Assembly: GCF_900324465.2 (NCBI RefSeq)
Contig: NC_046620.1
Span: 13,009,836-13,073,835 of the forward strand
Length of the DNA: 64,000 nucleotides
Source: Anabas testudineus
Taxonomy: Eukaryota; Chordata; Actinopteri; Anabantiformes; Anabantidae
Direction: 5' to 3'
Numbering within the stretch: the stretch's first letter is position 1; each line of letters opens with the position of its first letter. The translations under genes and the position numbers were made by a program. Below, piece after piece: positions 13,107 to 26,089 of this stretch. A model generated the notes under the pieces. The model was given only the letters and a program-made list of their open reading frames with translations. It was not told the DNA's origin and did not search any database.

Positions 13107-16100
13107 ACGCGCACTCTCATAGACTCGCACACGAACACTGGACGCAGTGCGGTGGACATTGTACCACTATGTGACACAGAGGACGCTTTTTGTACAGCAA
13201 AGTGTCACACACTTACACATACACTGCAACAAAATCCCCCTACCAGCAGTGGTGCCAAGTGGACAATAAGGTGCCATGTGTTCTGATAAAAACCATGACC
13301 TGTTTATAACACTAAACATGTGCTTATAAAGGATTTACACACTCCACACACACTATGTGAACTGTCTACAGGAGGAGATTGTACGCAACAAGATGGAGAT
13401 TTGCCAGACTGAGACAGAGAGAAGAGGCTGTAATTAGTTTGTACAGTATCTGTGGGACGTAATATGCCCTTGTTTTTGTTCTTGTGATGAACCTTCAGTT
13501 ATTTATGAGCCTGTTCAGCAGGTTAAATATTTCTTTTTTTCTGTTAGTCTTTTTGCTCCATCCTGGACATCAGATACAAAGATGGACAAAGACTAGATAA
13601 CCTCTTAATCATTTCAGTTACAAACATAAAAAAGTCTTTAGAGGAGTTTGATGTGTTTAAGACCTGAAGGCTAAAATCTGCCCAGGCACCGGTCTCAGTT
13701 TATTTCATTTGCACTTCACATTTTTACCGTGATGCATGTAGAGCCAGGATACATGCTGTGGTTATTTACGTGTGTTGTTATGGAGCTTTTTTGGTTATTG
13801 TGTTGTAGCACTTTATGTAACTTGAGCAGCCGCCAGTGCTGAAGCAGTACAACGCTTTAAAATACCCACACCTTTCCGCCTGTTCTCACTGAGACTCTGT
13901 CCTTTAGTTCGGACTCAGCAGTAACACTGACATGTCTTATACTTTGACACATGGAGGACGTATCGACTATGTGTGACGTTTGAAACACTAAAGCTCTTCT
14001 GAATGTGCCAGAGATCAAAAACTGTTGATGAATAATGAATAGTTATTGGTTCTTCTTTCCATTTTGAAGTCCACTTTTAACCACAGTACTCCTCGTGCAC
14101 TCTGATACATTTGTGTGAATAGATTATGGATATTTTACATTGTATATTATATGGACCTATTCATTTTTCAGTGCCAAATGACACATTGAGTCCTGCAGCG
14201 TAGGTGCACAGTAGAGTTTGTGGTTTGTTTGTAGGAATCCTCAATGTGCTTTCTATGTCACAGATTTCGATTTGCTTGAATGAGCCCTGGAATGATGTCA
14301 GGTTCTTGATTGTGTAAAGCAGATCTGATGCCTCCTTGAAGAAATGCTTTCTGACAGTATGATGACTGAGTTTAGTGTGTGTGTGTGTGTGTGTTATCCC
14401 ACTCATGTTGCTATGGAAACACAGCCCCTATCATTTTCACTCAAAACACTGCAGCACAGAACTTTAAATAATAGCTTTATTTGACAAAATCATGTTTATG
14501 AGGAGATTTTCACATTGGTTTATTATTAATGACTGAAAATATAACCTATCAGACGTCGTCTTAATGTGAACTGTCTGTGTATAGAAGCACACGGTGTGGA
14601 CACAAACGATGAAATCAAAGACACAAACAATTACAGTACAGACTGTCTGGTGGGAATTTCCCTGCATTTTTGCTAAATAATCATGCACGTGTGGAGGGCC
14701 ATTCATTTCCCCTGCCAACATCCAGTTCTTATATTCTGGAAACATATTGTTGACTCGCCCATGATGTGAAACATCTCATTTGTTATTCACATCACAGAGT
14801 AAAAAGCTTGTCTTGGTAATAAAATCATCACACTGGATCACTCTGTAGAGGAGAAATGCAACATGGGATGAAGGGAGGAAACGTCAGGGCTATGAGCAGC
14901 CGTTATATTTGTCATACCGTACTTGTGTTTGTATTACAGTATGTTGTCTTTTCCCTGAATTGGTTCAGGCTGTTACTTCAGTGCTACGATAGGAGAGGTC
15001 TATCAAAGCTGAGATTCCTACATAAATGTTATGTAGCGATGCATGTCCTGCATTGTTGTGCGATACAGTAAAAGTGTTGTTGCCACCGGTGTTCACCATC
15101 ATCATTTTAACACTGTCATGCAACAGAGCTCATTCAACAGGACACACAAATTTCCCAAACTGTTTTAGTGCCAAGAAGCAAAAAGAAATTCAAAGGTGAG
15201 GCCTCAATTTAAACACACGTAGTCACTAATTAGTTATTGTTTGTGCAATGAGCTATTTGTAAAGCAGTTTCTCAACCTGTGCCAATGTTGAGGGCACTGC
15301 TGTATTCACCGATATAAGTGTCTGATATGATTCACACATTCAGAAAATGTAGTTCTCCTTTAATGCCAGATAATAGAACTTAATGAATGGGAGCCCCAGT
15401 TGCTTCCAGAGAAAGTTAGGGGGTAATGCTAAATGCTAAGCTACTGTTACAGTAGTATAGGTGGAGACGTGTGATGAAGTCATCCAACTGATTTTCTAGT
15501 TGTATCTACCTAGAGTTTTCCAACCTAGCCAAACCAGACCAAGAAAGGCAGAAAGGGCACAATTCCAATCGAGCGATGATGTTTTCTTCTGGTTTTCTTG
15601 TGTCAGTGAAACGCTGTGTTGTTTCTTTTTTCTCTTCAGAGATGTACAGTCTGGCCTCATTTTAAAAATGCTTTTTGTGATGATTCAGCTGCTAGCGCTG
15701 ATCAATCCGAGCCGTGGTCTTTTTCACATTCAGTGTCCCTCAGTGGCCCCCGTGGTAGTGATTCTTACTATTAACGTGTACATGATGTGCACACGCACAG
15801 ACAGGCCTCTGCTTATTGTGTTCATTGGCAGAGTAATTGTGCTGCATCAGTTATTTATTGTAAGATATTGTTTACGTACTGTACTTCTGAGGTGACAATG
15901 TGCTATGTGCAGAGGGTCAACAGCGTCATAGTGCACACTTGAGATGAAAAACTGTTTGAGGTTTGAAGCTGCAAAGCTACAATGTAAAAGTCCTTGTTCT
16001 GTCCTGAGGCTACTTGAAGGCGGAAGAAGAGCAAACCAGTGGGAGGATGCTCGTCCAAGAATAAAAACAACAACAGGAGACTGTATTTAGTAACGGACTG

Positions 16101-16440
16101 TATTTAGTGTCATTTCTATGACTGTAAAGATTTTTTTGCATGGTAAAAGAAAAAAAAAGAACAATGCAAGTTCAAAGTTCACAATGCAAGAGAGGGCACA
16201 TGGAAGGCTTTGTACTATTGTAATATTGTTCATCTGTAAATATATGCTGATGTTTGGTATGTTGTTCTTATTATTTATCTGTTAAATATGGAAAAAAAAA
16301 AAAGTTAACCACTAAGCAATACGTCACCCCTCGTGTCCCCTAAACTTCAGACTGCTGAAGCCACATGTCTTTTCTAAAGCTGCATTTTACTATGTCAAAG
16401 TTTTACTGAAGATGAATAAATTATAGGTTTTATGTGACAC
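13107..16440 (+). other. rapgef5: rapgef5 3' untranslated region
   Basis: About 3.3 kb follow the TAA stop without another coding signal, up to the polyadenylation signal AATAAA at 16415-16420. Short open frames here (for example 15500-15895) show no protein similarity and start inside AT-rich UTR. The end is placed just past AATAAA. Confidence 0.7.
16415..16420 (+). terminator. Poly(A) signal of rapgef5
   Basis: A canonical AATAAA lies 3.3 kb downstream of the stop, followed by a TG-rich stretch. It is the first canonical signal I found on this strand in a suitable place; an earlier end is possible. Confidence 0.6.
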
Positions 16441-16920
16441 CTCAGTGTGAGCTGGTGTTTTTTCTTTAGCTCATCTGAACACACTGTCTAGCTGTGAACA
16501 CTTGGGAAAATGATCACAGTGTTGATTGTTGGTGAAGATTCTCAGTCATCCAGGTGAAGTCTGGACGTTGAGTCGTGGTAACTGGACGTTTTCACTACTC
16601 ACCTTAGTGAAATGTTCAGTTAACATGACTAATTAAAAACGATGTTTATTTATGTGTGAAAGTTTATGTGTAAACTGACAGTTGGATCATGTGATAATGG
16701 ATTTCAAGAAAAAACGAGTTGCCAGTGACGGCAACAAAGGTTGAACGTTGAAGTTCATGTAACGAATGAAACAACCGGTATTAAATGAACCTGAGTGACC
16801 CTTATATGGGCTTGACTAAAACTTAATCACATTTTAAACCGTTAGAAAAATATTTAAGGACAGGTATGATGTAACAAAAGAGTAACTTTCATCTATAACT
16901 CAACTCAAGAGTTACAAATA

Positions 16921-17375
16921 CAGTGGCAAGGAAAGGTATATGAACCTTTTGGAATTTCATAGTTTTCTGCATTTGTCATAACAATTTTCATCTAAGTCAA
17001 GAGTAGTGACAAATATGATGTAAAATAATACCACAAAACAATTTTGGATCTTTCATGTCTTTGAGAACAACCATAAAATCATCATAGTGCTAGTGGAAAA
17101 GTTGTGTGAATTATTAACTGGACGACACCCCTTTGGCAGGAACACTTAAACCAGGTGCTTCTTGTAGCTGTAGATCAGACCTGCCTGTAGTTCAGGAGGA
17201 ATATTAGCCCGTTCGTGTCTGTGTCTCTCTTCTGTTGTTTGTTTCCGGTCAGCAGTGTTCTTTTTAGTAAGCAGCAGCTTCCTTCGTGGTGTCCTGTCAT
17301 AGACAGCCTGCTTGTTCAATGTTTTATCTACTTTAGAGTCATAAACACAGATGTTAGCCAGTTCCAATGATTAGT
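16921..17375 (-). mobile_element. Decayed DNA transposon, Tc1/mariner-like
   Basis: The left end CAGTGGCAAGGAAAGGTATA follows TA and has the look of a fish DNA-transposon terminal repeat; a related end occurs inverted at 61018-61053. On the minus strand an open stretch (17146-17367) includes VYDRTPRRKLLLTKKN, similar to the linker upstream of the catalytic DDE domain of Tc1-like transposases. No catalytic domain remains. The right end merges into the lectin-array repeat near 17375. Confidence 0.45.
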
Positions 17376-18082
17376 TTCATAATGTGTTAATGTTGATAAG
17401 CATCGTTACAATACAATAAAGATATAATTATCTAGGTGAACACATGTACGTGCTACAGTTCAACACCTGGTAATTAATGGTGCAACAACTATTACTTCTC
17501 TTAAACGTTCTTGTTCCTGGTGAATGTTGAGACAAACACTTCCTAAGCACTTTCTTGCATTTGACTCTTTTACTCTAACTTTTATTTATTGTGTTGATCA
17601 TCAATGTTTGTTTTTTATTGACACTAACTAAAGAGTTCATTTCTGACTATAGGAGATTTATCCACATTTTTAACTTAACAAGTTAAGACTTCATTATTTA
17701 AATATTTAAGCAGTGATTACATCTCCCCTGATACAAAACTCAACTGCTATTTTAAGAGAAAAACAAAAAATGTGTGTGTCACGTCACAGGGTGTTGTTAA
17801 GAGTTTTTCAATGTCCCAGCTCTGCCTGAGACTGAATCCAGACTTTTCTTTTCTTCTCTTTTTCTAAGGAAGAACCCTCATCTTCATATCACATGAAGAG
17901 TCTTAGAGTCAGATTTGAGAAAGAATCTATTTTAACATACAGTGACATTAATGAAAAGATTTTGAGTTTGCGTTTTGATATTTTTTTTAAGGTTCATAAA
18001 GTGAATTCTGTAACAAAGTTGCACAGTTGAATCTTCATGAGGGTTTAATGCATGAATACAGAAAACAAAACCTTCTCAGTTA

Positions 18083-18571
18083 CTAAGGACAGATTATACG
18101 AGATGCACAAACAGAAGAGAATAAATTTGAACACAGATGGTCGTTCCACTTCAGTTCTGACCCATGGTTGTTTTCACCACAGTGCTCCAATTCTTTATAA
18201 TTGTCTGGCTGTCGTGAATCCCAGTAGACAAACTTCACTGGACAACCATCAGACCACATCCAGCTGCCTTCTTTGTGAATGTCGCTGAGTCCAATCCAGG
18301 TATCTCCCTGAGCAAGGTCAAAGTTCATGATCAGGGATTTGACAAAGTTCTCTTCCTCCAGACTGTGGATGGACACCAGGTTAGCCCTCTGTGACACACA
18401 GTAGAGCTCTGCTTCAGCCCAGGTCGTACGTGTGGAGACGTACTTGTAGCAGCGACCCTCGAAGCTGTACCAGAACGGAGGACAGTTTCCACGCTGCAGC
18501 TTCAATGAAGGAACATCTGCAGGAGACACAGCAGCCAGAGCCAGAGCAAAGAAGAAGAGGAACAAGAGCAT
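18083..18571 (-). CDS. Secreted C-type lectin L1 (ladderlectin / type II antifreeze-like), QPD type
   Basis: A single-exon frame of 162 residues. Residues 1-20 form a signal peptide (MLLFLFFFALALAAVSPADV). The rest is one C-type lectin-like domain with the WIGL core (WIGLSDIHKEGSWMW), a calcium/sugar site with QPD, an acidic residue before the conserved Cys (LEHCG) and WND. In this family QPD usually goes with galactose binding. Eight cysteines are present: the six of the long-form fold plus one in DGCPV and one at the C-terminus, which may pair. The TATA box is 110 nt upstream. The fold and motifs resemble fish ladderlectins, whose genes usually have several introns; this one has none. It is intact and probably active in mucosal or plasma defence (inference). 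Confidence 0.88.
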   Translation of the reverse strand: MLLFLFFFALALAAVSPADVPSLKLQRGNCPPFWYSFEGRCYKYVSTRTTWAEAELYCVSQRANLVSIHSLEEENFVKSLIMNFDLAQGDTWIGLSDIHKEGSWMWSDGCPVKFVYWDSRQPDNYKELEHCGENNHGSELKWNDHLCSNLFSSVCASRIICP

Positions 18572-18680
18572 GATGCTGAGAGAGTCTGGGAGTCTGTAGA
18601 GTACAATGAGTACAGCTGAAGTTTATCTGCACTGTAGGATGTTCAGAAGTATCTTACAGAGACAGGTTGCCGGTCACTTT

Positions 18681-18690
18681 CTTTTATATG
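18681..18690 (-). promoter_or_regulatory. TATA box of lectin L1
   Basis: CATATAAAAG on the minus strand lies 110 nt before the ATG and is identical in every copy of the array. A TGACATCA element (CRE/AP-1-like, 18720-18727) lies about 35 nt further upstream. Confidence 0.75.
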
Positions 18691-19975
18691 CTTCAGAGAG
18701 GGAGTCTCTGCTGGTGGTGTGATGTCACTATCACTTGGCAAACACTCAACAAAATGTTTAGTTTAGTTCAACACTGGAGTAAATTTACCACCCCTGCTCA
18801 AAGTAACAGAAAAATATATAGGCTATAATATACTAATATACTAACATAACATTAATATATATATAATGTTGATAAGCATTGTTATGATGCAATAAAGATA
18901 TAATTATCTAGGTGAACACATGTACGTGCTACAGTTCAACACCTGGTAATTAATGGTGAAACAATTATTACTTCTCTTAAACGTCCTTGTTCCTGATAAA
19001 TGTTGAGACAAACACTTCTTAAGCACTTTCTTGCATTTGACTCTTTTCCTCTAACTTTTATTTATTGTGTTGATCATCAATGTTTGTTTTTTATTGACAG
19101 TAACTAAAGAGTCTATTTCTGAATAGAGGAGATTTATCCACATTTTTAACTTAACAAGTTAAGACTTCATTATTTAAATATTTAAGCAGTGATTACATCT
19201 CCCCTCATGCAAAACTCAACTGCTGTTTTTAGAGAAAGACAAAAAATGTATGTGTCACGTCACAGGGTGTTATTCTAAAGGACAGAAGTGGTGGATATTG
19301 TATTAAAGTGAAAGTTAAAACTATTACATGAAGAGTTTTTTAATGTCCCAGCTCTGCCTGAGACTGAATCCAGACTTTTCTTTTCTTATCTTCCTCAGAG
19401 GAAGAACCCTCATCTTTATATCACATGAAGAGTCTTTAATCCCCTTAAACATTTACATTTTATTATCACCTAATCTATTCTGATGAATTAATTTATAAAT
19501 GATCCTTGTTTCTATAGCTTATCAAATGTTTTTTCAACATGGCCTCTGGTGCATTTATTTGAGCACCACACATCACACGTCTTTATAGACTTTATCTGGC
19601 TTGTTTCTTTTGTAACATGACCTTAGAACTGATCACACATTTTTCTAGGTAAAATTACTACAATTGTTTTTATTTATAATTTTTATTTCATCGACTCCAC
19701 CCAGTTATGAACTGACTAAATTATCAAAATCTTTTTTTCTTTCAAGTGCTGTATTAAACAAAAATTAAAAATTTGAAGTTGTAACTTTCCCTCTTACAGT
19801 TAGATTTGAGACAGAATCCGTCTTAACATACAGTTACATTAATGTTATTTAAAATCTTGAGTTTGTGTTTTAGATTTCTTTACGGTTCATAAAATGAATT
19901 CTGTAACAAAGTTGCACAGTTGAATCTTCATGATGGTTTAATGCATGAATACAGAAAACAAAACCTTCTCAGTTA

Positions 19976-20465
19976 CTAAGGACAGATTATACGAGATGCA
20001 CAAATAGAAGTGAATAAATTTGAACATTTAATGTCGTTCCACTTCAGTTCTGTCCCAAAGTTGAAGTGACCACAGTGCTCAATTTCCCCGCCATTGGTTG
20101 GCTCTCCTGCATCCCAATAGACAAACTTCACTGGGCAACCATCAGACCACATCCAGCTGCCTTCTTTGTGAATGTCGCTGAGTCCAATCCAGGTCCATCC
20201 CTGAGCAGGGTCAAAGTTCATGATCAGGGATTTCACAAAGTTCTCTTCCTCCAGACTGTGGATGGACACCAGGTTGGTCCCTCTCTGACACACAGTAGAG
20301 CTCTGCCTCAGCCCAGGTCAAACGTGTGGAGACGTACTTGTAGCAGCGACCCTCGAAGCTGAACCAGAACGGAGGACAGTTTCCACGCTGCAGCTTCAAG
20401 GCAGGAACATCTGCAGGAGACACAGCAGCCAGAGCCAGAGCGAAGAAGAAGAGGAACAAGAGCAT
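19976..20465 (-). pseudogene. C-type lectin L2, frameshifted, EPT type
   Basis: This is a full-length homologue of L1 (490 nt instead of 489). One surplus base after the SER codons of ELYCVSER shifts the frame, so the signal peptide and first third are separated from the WIGL half. The sugar loop reads EPT N, which is neither EPN nor QPD; the Glu before Cys (IEHCG) and WND remain. Promoter, leader and 3' end are intact, so a transcript is likely but a whole protein is not, unless the extra base is an assembly error. L3 carries a length change at the same place. Confidence 0.8.
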
Positions 20466-20574
20466 GATGCTGAGAGAGTCTTAGGGTACAATGAGTACAA
20501 TGAGTACAACTGAAGTTTATCTGCACTGTAGGATGTTCAGAAGTATCTTGCAGAGACAGGTTGCCGGTCACTTT

Positions 20575-20584
20575 CTTTTATATG
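20575..20584 (-). promoter_or_regulatory. TATA box of lectin L2
   Basis: CATATAAAAG on the minus strand, 110 nt upstream of the L2 ATG, with the same flanks as in L1. Confidence 0.7.
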
Positions 20585-21135
20585 CTTCAGAGAGGGAGTC
20601 TCTGCTGGTGGTTTGATGTCACTATCACTTGGCAAACACTCAACAAAATGTGAAAACCACTAACTCACAAAATGTTTAGTTTAGTACAACACTGGAGTAA
20701 ATTTACCACCTCTGCTCTACAGAACTCAAGGTAACAGGAAAAATATATAGAATATAATATACTAACATAACATTAATATATATAATGTATTGGAATAAAA
20801 GCACAGTACTGAGAAACATTCATTTGATAGTGTTCATCTAAACATTAACCAAGAACAAGGAAGTTAATGAGAAGTAATAATACTTCACTATTCATTAACA
20901 GTATTAGTATATAATATATCTTTATATGATTAGAACATTTTTATTAACATTATCATCATCAAAAAACAGACCTGATAGGAAGGAAGGAAAGAAGGTATCA
21001 TCTCTTTGTAAACATCAACACTAACCCATTTTAAAACTGTCCAGTGACGATGCTGTTCTCTTTCCTCCTGCTGAACTTTACTCTCACATTTAAAAACATC
21101 ATCTTAGGTTTCACAAGCTACTGTAGAAGATGATA

Positions 21136-21213
21136 GATTCTTCCTTCTTTCCTTCCTTCCTTCCTTCCTTCCTTCCTTCCTTCCTTCCTTCCTTCCTTCC
21201 TTCCTTCCTTCTG
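21136..21213. repeat. (CTTC)n microsatellite at a unit junction
   Basis: About 18 CTTC units mark the boundary between the L2 unit and the next duplication unit. The same tract lies at 27257-27332 and a degraded one at 23633-23693. Confidence 0.9.
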
Positions 21214-22030
21214 TCCCTCAGGCCTGTTTTGTTTCATAATTTGTTAATGTTGATAAGCATTGTTATGATGCAATAAAGATATAATTATCTAGGTGAACAC
21301 ATGTACGTGCTACAGTTCAACACCTGGTAATTAATGGTGAAACAATTATTACTTCTCTTAAACGTCCTTGTTCCTGATAAATGTTGAGACAAACGCTTCT
21401 TAAGCACTTTCTTGCATTTGACTCTTTTCCTCTAACTTTTATTTATTGTGTTGATCATCAATGTTTGTTTTTTATTGACACTAACTAAAGAGTCAATTTC
21501 TGACTAGAGGAGATTTATCCACATTTTTAACTTAACAAGTTAAGACTTCATTATTTAAATATTTAGGCAGTGATTACATCTCCCCTGATACAAAACTCAA
21601 CTGTTATTTTGAGAGAATAACAAAAAATGTATGTGTCACGTCACAGGGTGTTGTGTTACACTAAAGGACAGAAGTGGTGGATATTGTATTAAAGTGAAAG
21701 TTAAAACTATTACATGAAGAGTTTTTTAATGTCCCAGCTCTGCCTGAGACTGAATCCAGACTTTTCTTTTCTTCTCTTCCTCTGACGAAGAACCCTCATC
21801 TTTATATCACATGAAGAGTCTTTAATCCACGTAAACATTTACATTTAATCATCACCTTATGTATAATGATGAATGAATCTATTACTGATGCTTGGTTCCA
21901 CAGCTTATCAAGTGCTTTTTCAACATGGCCTCTGTTGCATTTATTTGAGCACCACACATCACACGTCTTTATTAAATAAATATTAGCTAATTTAGTCAGT
22001 TCACAGCTGGGTGGAGTAGAAGTATAAAAA

Positions 22031-22032
<2 letters not shown>

Positions 22033-22109
<77 letters not shown>

Positions 22110-22247
22110 AAAAAAACAAAAAAAATAAATATATATATATATATTTTTTAAAATATATATATATATATATATATTTTTTTAAAATATATATATATATATA
22201 TATATATTTAAAAAAAAAAATATATATATATATATTTTTTTTTCTTT
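22033..22247. repeat. (TA)n tract with A/T runs
   Basis: Alternating TA blocks separated by runs of A or T form a long near-palindromic tract. The counterpart at 25701-25867 is shorter. The apparent minus-strand frame (Tyr-Ile repeats) is an artefact. Confidence 0.9.
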
Positions 22248-22465
22248 CAAGTGCTTTATTAAACACAGATTAAGCCTTAGGTTTCTGACATTTGGAGTCT
22301 AATGTCAAATTCTTACTCTCATAGTTACATTCGTTTTCTTTAAAATCTCAAGTCTAAATTTTTATATTTTTAAGGTTCATAAAGTGAATTCTGTAACAAA
22401 GTTGCACAGTTGAATCTTCATGAAGGTTTAATGCATGAATACAGAACACAAAACCTTCTCAGTTA

Positions 22466-22955
22466 CTAAGGACAGAGTATACGAGATGCACAAACAGAAG
22501 AGAATAAATTTGAGCAATCAATGTCATTCCATTTCAGTGCTGTCTCATAGTTGACGTGACCACAGTGCTCCAATTCTTTATAATTGTCTGGCTGTCCTGC
22601 ACTCCAAAATACAAACTTCACTGGGCAACCATCAGACCACATCCAGCTGCCTTCTTCATGAATGTCGCTAAGTCCAATCCAGCTGTATCCCTGAGCAGGG
22701 TCAAAGTTCATGATCAGGGATTTCACAAAGTTCTCTTCATCCAGACTGTAGATGGACACCAGGTTGGTCCCTCTGTGACACACAGTAGAGCTCTGCCTCA
22801 GCCCAGGTCATACGTGTGGAGACGTACTTGTAGCAGCGACCCCTGAAGCTGTACCAGAACGGAGGACAGTTTCCACGCTGCAGCTTCAAGGCAGGAACAT
22901 CTGCAGGAGACACAGCAGCCAGAGCCAGAGCGAAGAAGAAGAGGAACAAGAGCAT
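22466..22955 (-). pseudogene. C-type lectin L3, frameshifted, QPD type
   Basis: Homologous over the full length (490 nt). A one-base excess after ELYCVSQR breaks the frame at the same codon as in L2. The downstream half keeps SWIGLSDIHEEGSWMW, the QPD loop (AGQPDNYKELEHCG) and WND. It differs from L1 around the site (HVNYETALKWND instead of ENNHGSELKWND), a segment shared with L5. The promoter is intact. It is probably not functional as sequenced; an assembly indel is the alternative. Confidence 0.8.
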
Positions 22956-23064
22956 GATGCTGAGAGAGTCTCAGAGTCTTTAGAGTACAATGAGTACAAC
23001 TGAAGTTTATCTGCACTGTAGGATGTTCAGAAGTATCTTGCAGAGACAGGTTGCCGGTCACTTT

Positions 23065-23074
23065 CTTTTATATG
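23065..23074 (-). promoter_or_regulatory. TATA box of lectin L3
   Basis: CATATAAAAG on the minus strand with the same spacing and flanks as the other copies. Confidence 0.7.
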
Positions 23075-23721
23075 CTTCAGAGAGGGAGTCTCTGCTGGTG
23101 GTTTGATGTCACTATCACTTGGCAAACACTCAACAAAATGTGAAAACCACTAACTCACAAAATGTTTAGTTTAGTACAACACTGGAGTAAATTTACCACC
23201 TCTGCTCTACAGAACTCAAGGTAACGGGAAAAATATATAGAATATAATATACTAACATAACATTAATATATATAATGTATTGGAATAAAAGCACAGTAGT
23301 GAGAAACATTCATTTGATAGTGTTCATCTAAACATTAACCAAGAACTAGTAGGTTAACGAGAAGTAATAATACTTCACTATTCATTAACAGTAGTAGTAG
23401 TATATAGAATATCTTTATAAGATTATAAAATTTTTTATTAACATTATCATCATCAAAAAACAGACCTGATAGGAAGGAAGGAAAGAAGGTATCATCTCTT
23501 TGTAAACATCAACACTAACCCATTTTAAAACTGTCCAGTGATGATGCTGTTCTCTTTCCTCCTGCTGAACTTTACTCTCAAGTTTAAAAACATCACCTGA
23601 GGTTTCATAAACTACTGTAAAAGATGATTGATTCTTCCTTCCTACCTTCTTTCCTCCTTGCCTTCCTTCCTTCCTTCTTTCCTTTCCTTTCTCTCAGGCC
23701 TGTTTTGATGCGTTAATGTTG

Positions 23722-24780
23722 ATAAGCATTGTTAAAATACAATAAAGATATAATTATCTAGGTAAACACATGCAACACGTGCAACAATTATTACTTCTCT
23801 TAAACGTCCTTGTTCCTGGTAAATTTTCAGACAAACACTTCTTAAGAACTTTCTTGCATTTGGCTCATTTCCTCTAACTTTTATTTATTGTGTTGATCAT
23901 CAACGTAAAGAGTTCATTTCTGACTATAGGAGATTTATCCACATTTTTAACTTAACAAGTTAAGACTTCATTATTTAAATATTTAGGCAGTGATTACATC
24001 TCCCCTCATGCAAAACTCAACTGCTATTTTAAAACACAAACAAAAAATGTATGTGTCACGTCACAGGGTGTTGTGTTACTCAAGGACAGAAGTGACAGAT
24101 ATTGTATTAAAGTGAAAGTTAAAACTATTACATGAAGAGTTTTTCAACGTCCCAGCTCTGCCTGAGACTGAATCCAGACTTTTCTTTTTTTCTCTACCAC
24201 TGAGGAAGAACCCTCATCTTTATATCACATGAAGAGTCTTTTTAATCCACTTTATTTACATTTTATTATCACCTAATGTATTATGATGAATGAATCTATT
24301 ACTGATCCTTGTTTCTACAGCTTATCAAATGTTTTTTCATCATGGCCTCTGATGCATTGATTTGAGCATCACAAATCTTTATATTCTTCATCTGGTTTGT
24401 TTCTTTGGTAACATAAACTTAGAACTGATAACATCTCGTTCTTTATTATTTTCATTTCTTCTACTCCACCCAGTTATGAACTGGCTAAATTATCAAAACG
24501 TTTGTTTTTCTTTTAAGTGCTGTGTAAAACAAAAATTAAACTGACATTTGAAGTTGTAACTTTCCCTTTTACAGTTCAATTTGAGAAAGAATCCATCTTA
24601 ACATACAGTGACATTAATGTTCTTTTAAATCTTAAATTTATGTTTTGATATTTTTAAGATTCATAAAGTGGTAGAAGTTTATCTGCACTGTAGGATGTTC
24701 AGAAGTATCTTGCAGAGACAGGTTGCCGGTCACTTTCTTTTATATGCTTCAGAGAGGGAGTCTCTGCTGGTGGTGTGATG
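23722..24780. repeat. Lectin unit without a CDS, copy 1
   Basis: The distal block and 3'UTR-side sequence run directly into the leader at about 24669: the text following the conserved TTCATAAAGTG jumps to the 5' leader GAAGTTTATCTGCACTG. The whole lectin frame is missing. The same junction recurs at about 31763, so the deletion happened once and was then duplicated with its flanks. Confidence 0.8.
24737..24746 (-). promoter_or_regulatory. Orphan lectin TATA promoter, copy 1
   Basis: The conserved TATA box, TGACATCA element and about 70 nt of leader are kept, but no lectin coding sequence follows. If active it would make a non-coding RNA reading into old 3'UTR sequence. Confidence 0.55.
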
Positions 24781-25700
24781 TCACTATCACTTGGCAAACA
24801 CTCAACAAAATGTTTAGTTTAGTTCAACACTGGAGTAAATTTACCACCCCTGCTCAAAGTAACAGAAAAATATATAGGCTATAATATACTAATATACTAA
24901 CATAACATTAATATATATATAATGTTGATAAGCATTGTTATGATGCAATAAAGATATAATTATCTAGGTGAACACATGTACGTGCTACAGTTCAACACCT
25001 GGTAATTAATGGTGAAACAATTATTACTTCTCTTAAACGTCCTTGTTCCTGATAAATGTTGAGACAAACGCTTCTTAAGCACTTTCTTGCATTTGACTCT
25101 TTTCCTCTAACTTTTATTTATTGTGTTGATCATCAATGTTTGTTTTTTATTGACACTAACTAAAGAGTCAATTTCTGACTAGAGGAGATTTATCCACATT
25201 TTTAACTTAACAAGTTAAGACTTCATTATTTAAATATTTAGGCAGTGATTACATCTCCCCTGATACAAAACTCAACTGTTATTTTGAGAGAATAACAAAA
25301 AATGTATGTGTCACGTCACAGGGTGTTGTGTTACACTAAAGGACAGAAGTGGTGGATATTGTATTAAAGTGAAAGTTAAAACTATTACATGAAGAGTTTT
25401 TTAATGTCCCAGCTCTGCCTGAGACTGAATCCAGACTTTTCTTTTCTTCTCTTCCTCTGACGAAGAACCCTCATCTTTATATCACATGAAGAGTCTTTAA
25501 TCCACGTAAACATTTACATTTAATCATCACCTTATGTATAATGATGAATGAATCTATTACTGATGCTTGGTTCCACAGCTTATCAAGTGCTTTTTCAACA
25601 TGGCCTCTGTTGCATTTATTTGAGCACCACACATCACACGTCTTTATTAAATAAATATTAGCTAATTTAGTCAGTTCACAGCTGGGTGGAGTAGAAGTAT

Positions 25701-25867
25701 AAAAAAAAAATATATATATATATATATATTTAAAAAAAACAAAAAAAATAAATATATATATATATATTTTTTAAAATATATATATATATATATATATATA
25801 TTTTAAAATATATATATATATATATATATTTTTAAAAAAAAATATATATATATATATTTTTTTTTTT
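25701..25867. repeat. (TA)n tract with A/T runs
   Basis: Shorter homologue of the tract at 22033-22247 inside the second copy of the segmental duplication. Confidence 0.85.
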
Positions 25868-26089
25868 CTTTCAAGTGCTTTATTAAACACAGATTAAGCC
25901 TTAGGTTTCTGACATTTGGAGTCTAATGTCAAATTCTTACTCTCATAGTTACATTCGTTTTCTTTAAAATCTCAAGTCTAAATTTTTATATTTTTAAGGT
26001 TCATAAAGTGAATTCTGTAACAAAGTTGCACAGTTGAATCTTCATGAAGGTTTAATGCATGAATACAGAACACAAAACCTTCTCAGTTA

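Larger units (their letters stand above)
21246..23580. repeat. Segmental duplication, copy 1 (carries lectin L3)
   Basis: Near-identical to 24921-27203 over about 2.3 kb, including non-coding flanks. Differences seen are the length of the TA tracts, one base in the lectin repeat-length site and one nonsense change. Such identity in non-coding DNA indicates a very recent duplication or a conversion event. Confidence 0.85.

Noticed and set aside
21802-22266. 154-residue minus-strand open frame rich in Tyr and Ile
   Set aside because: It is a translation of a (TA)n tract with A/T runs plus non-coding lectin-unit sequence; it has no protein character.
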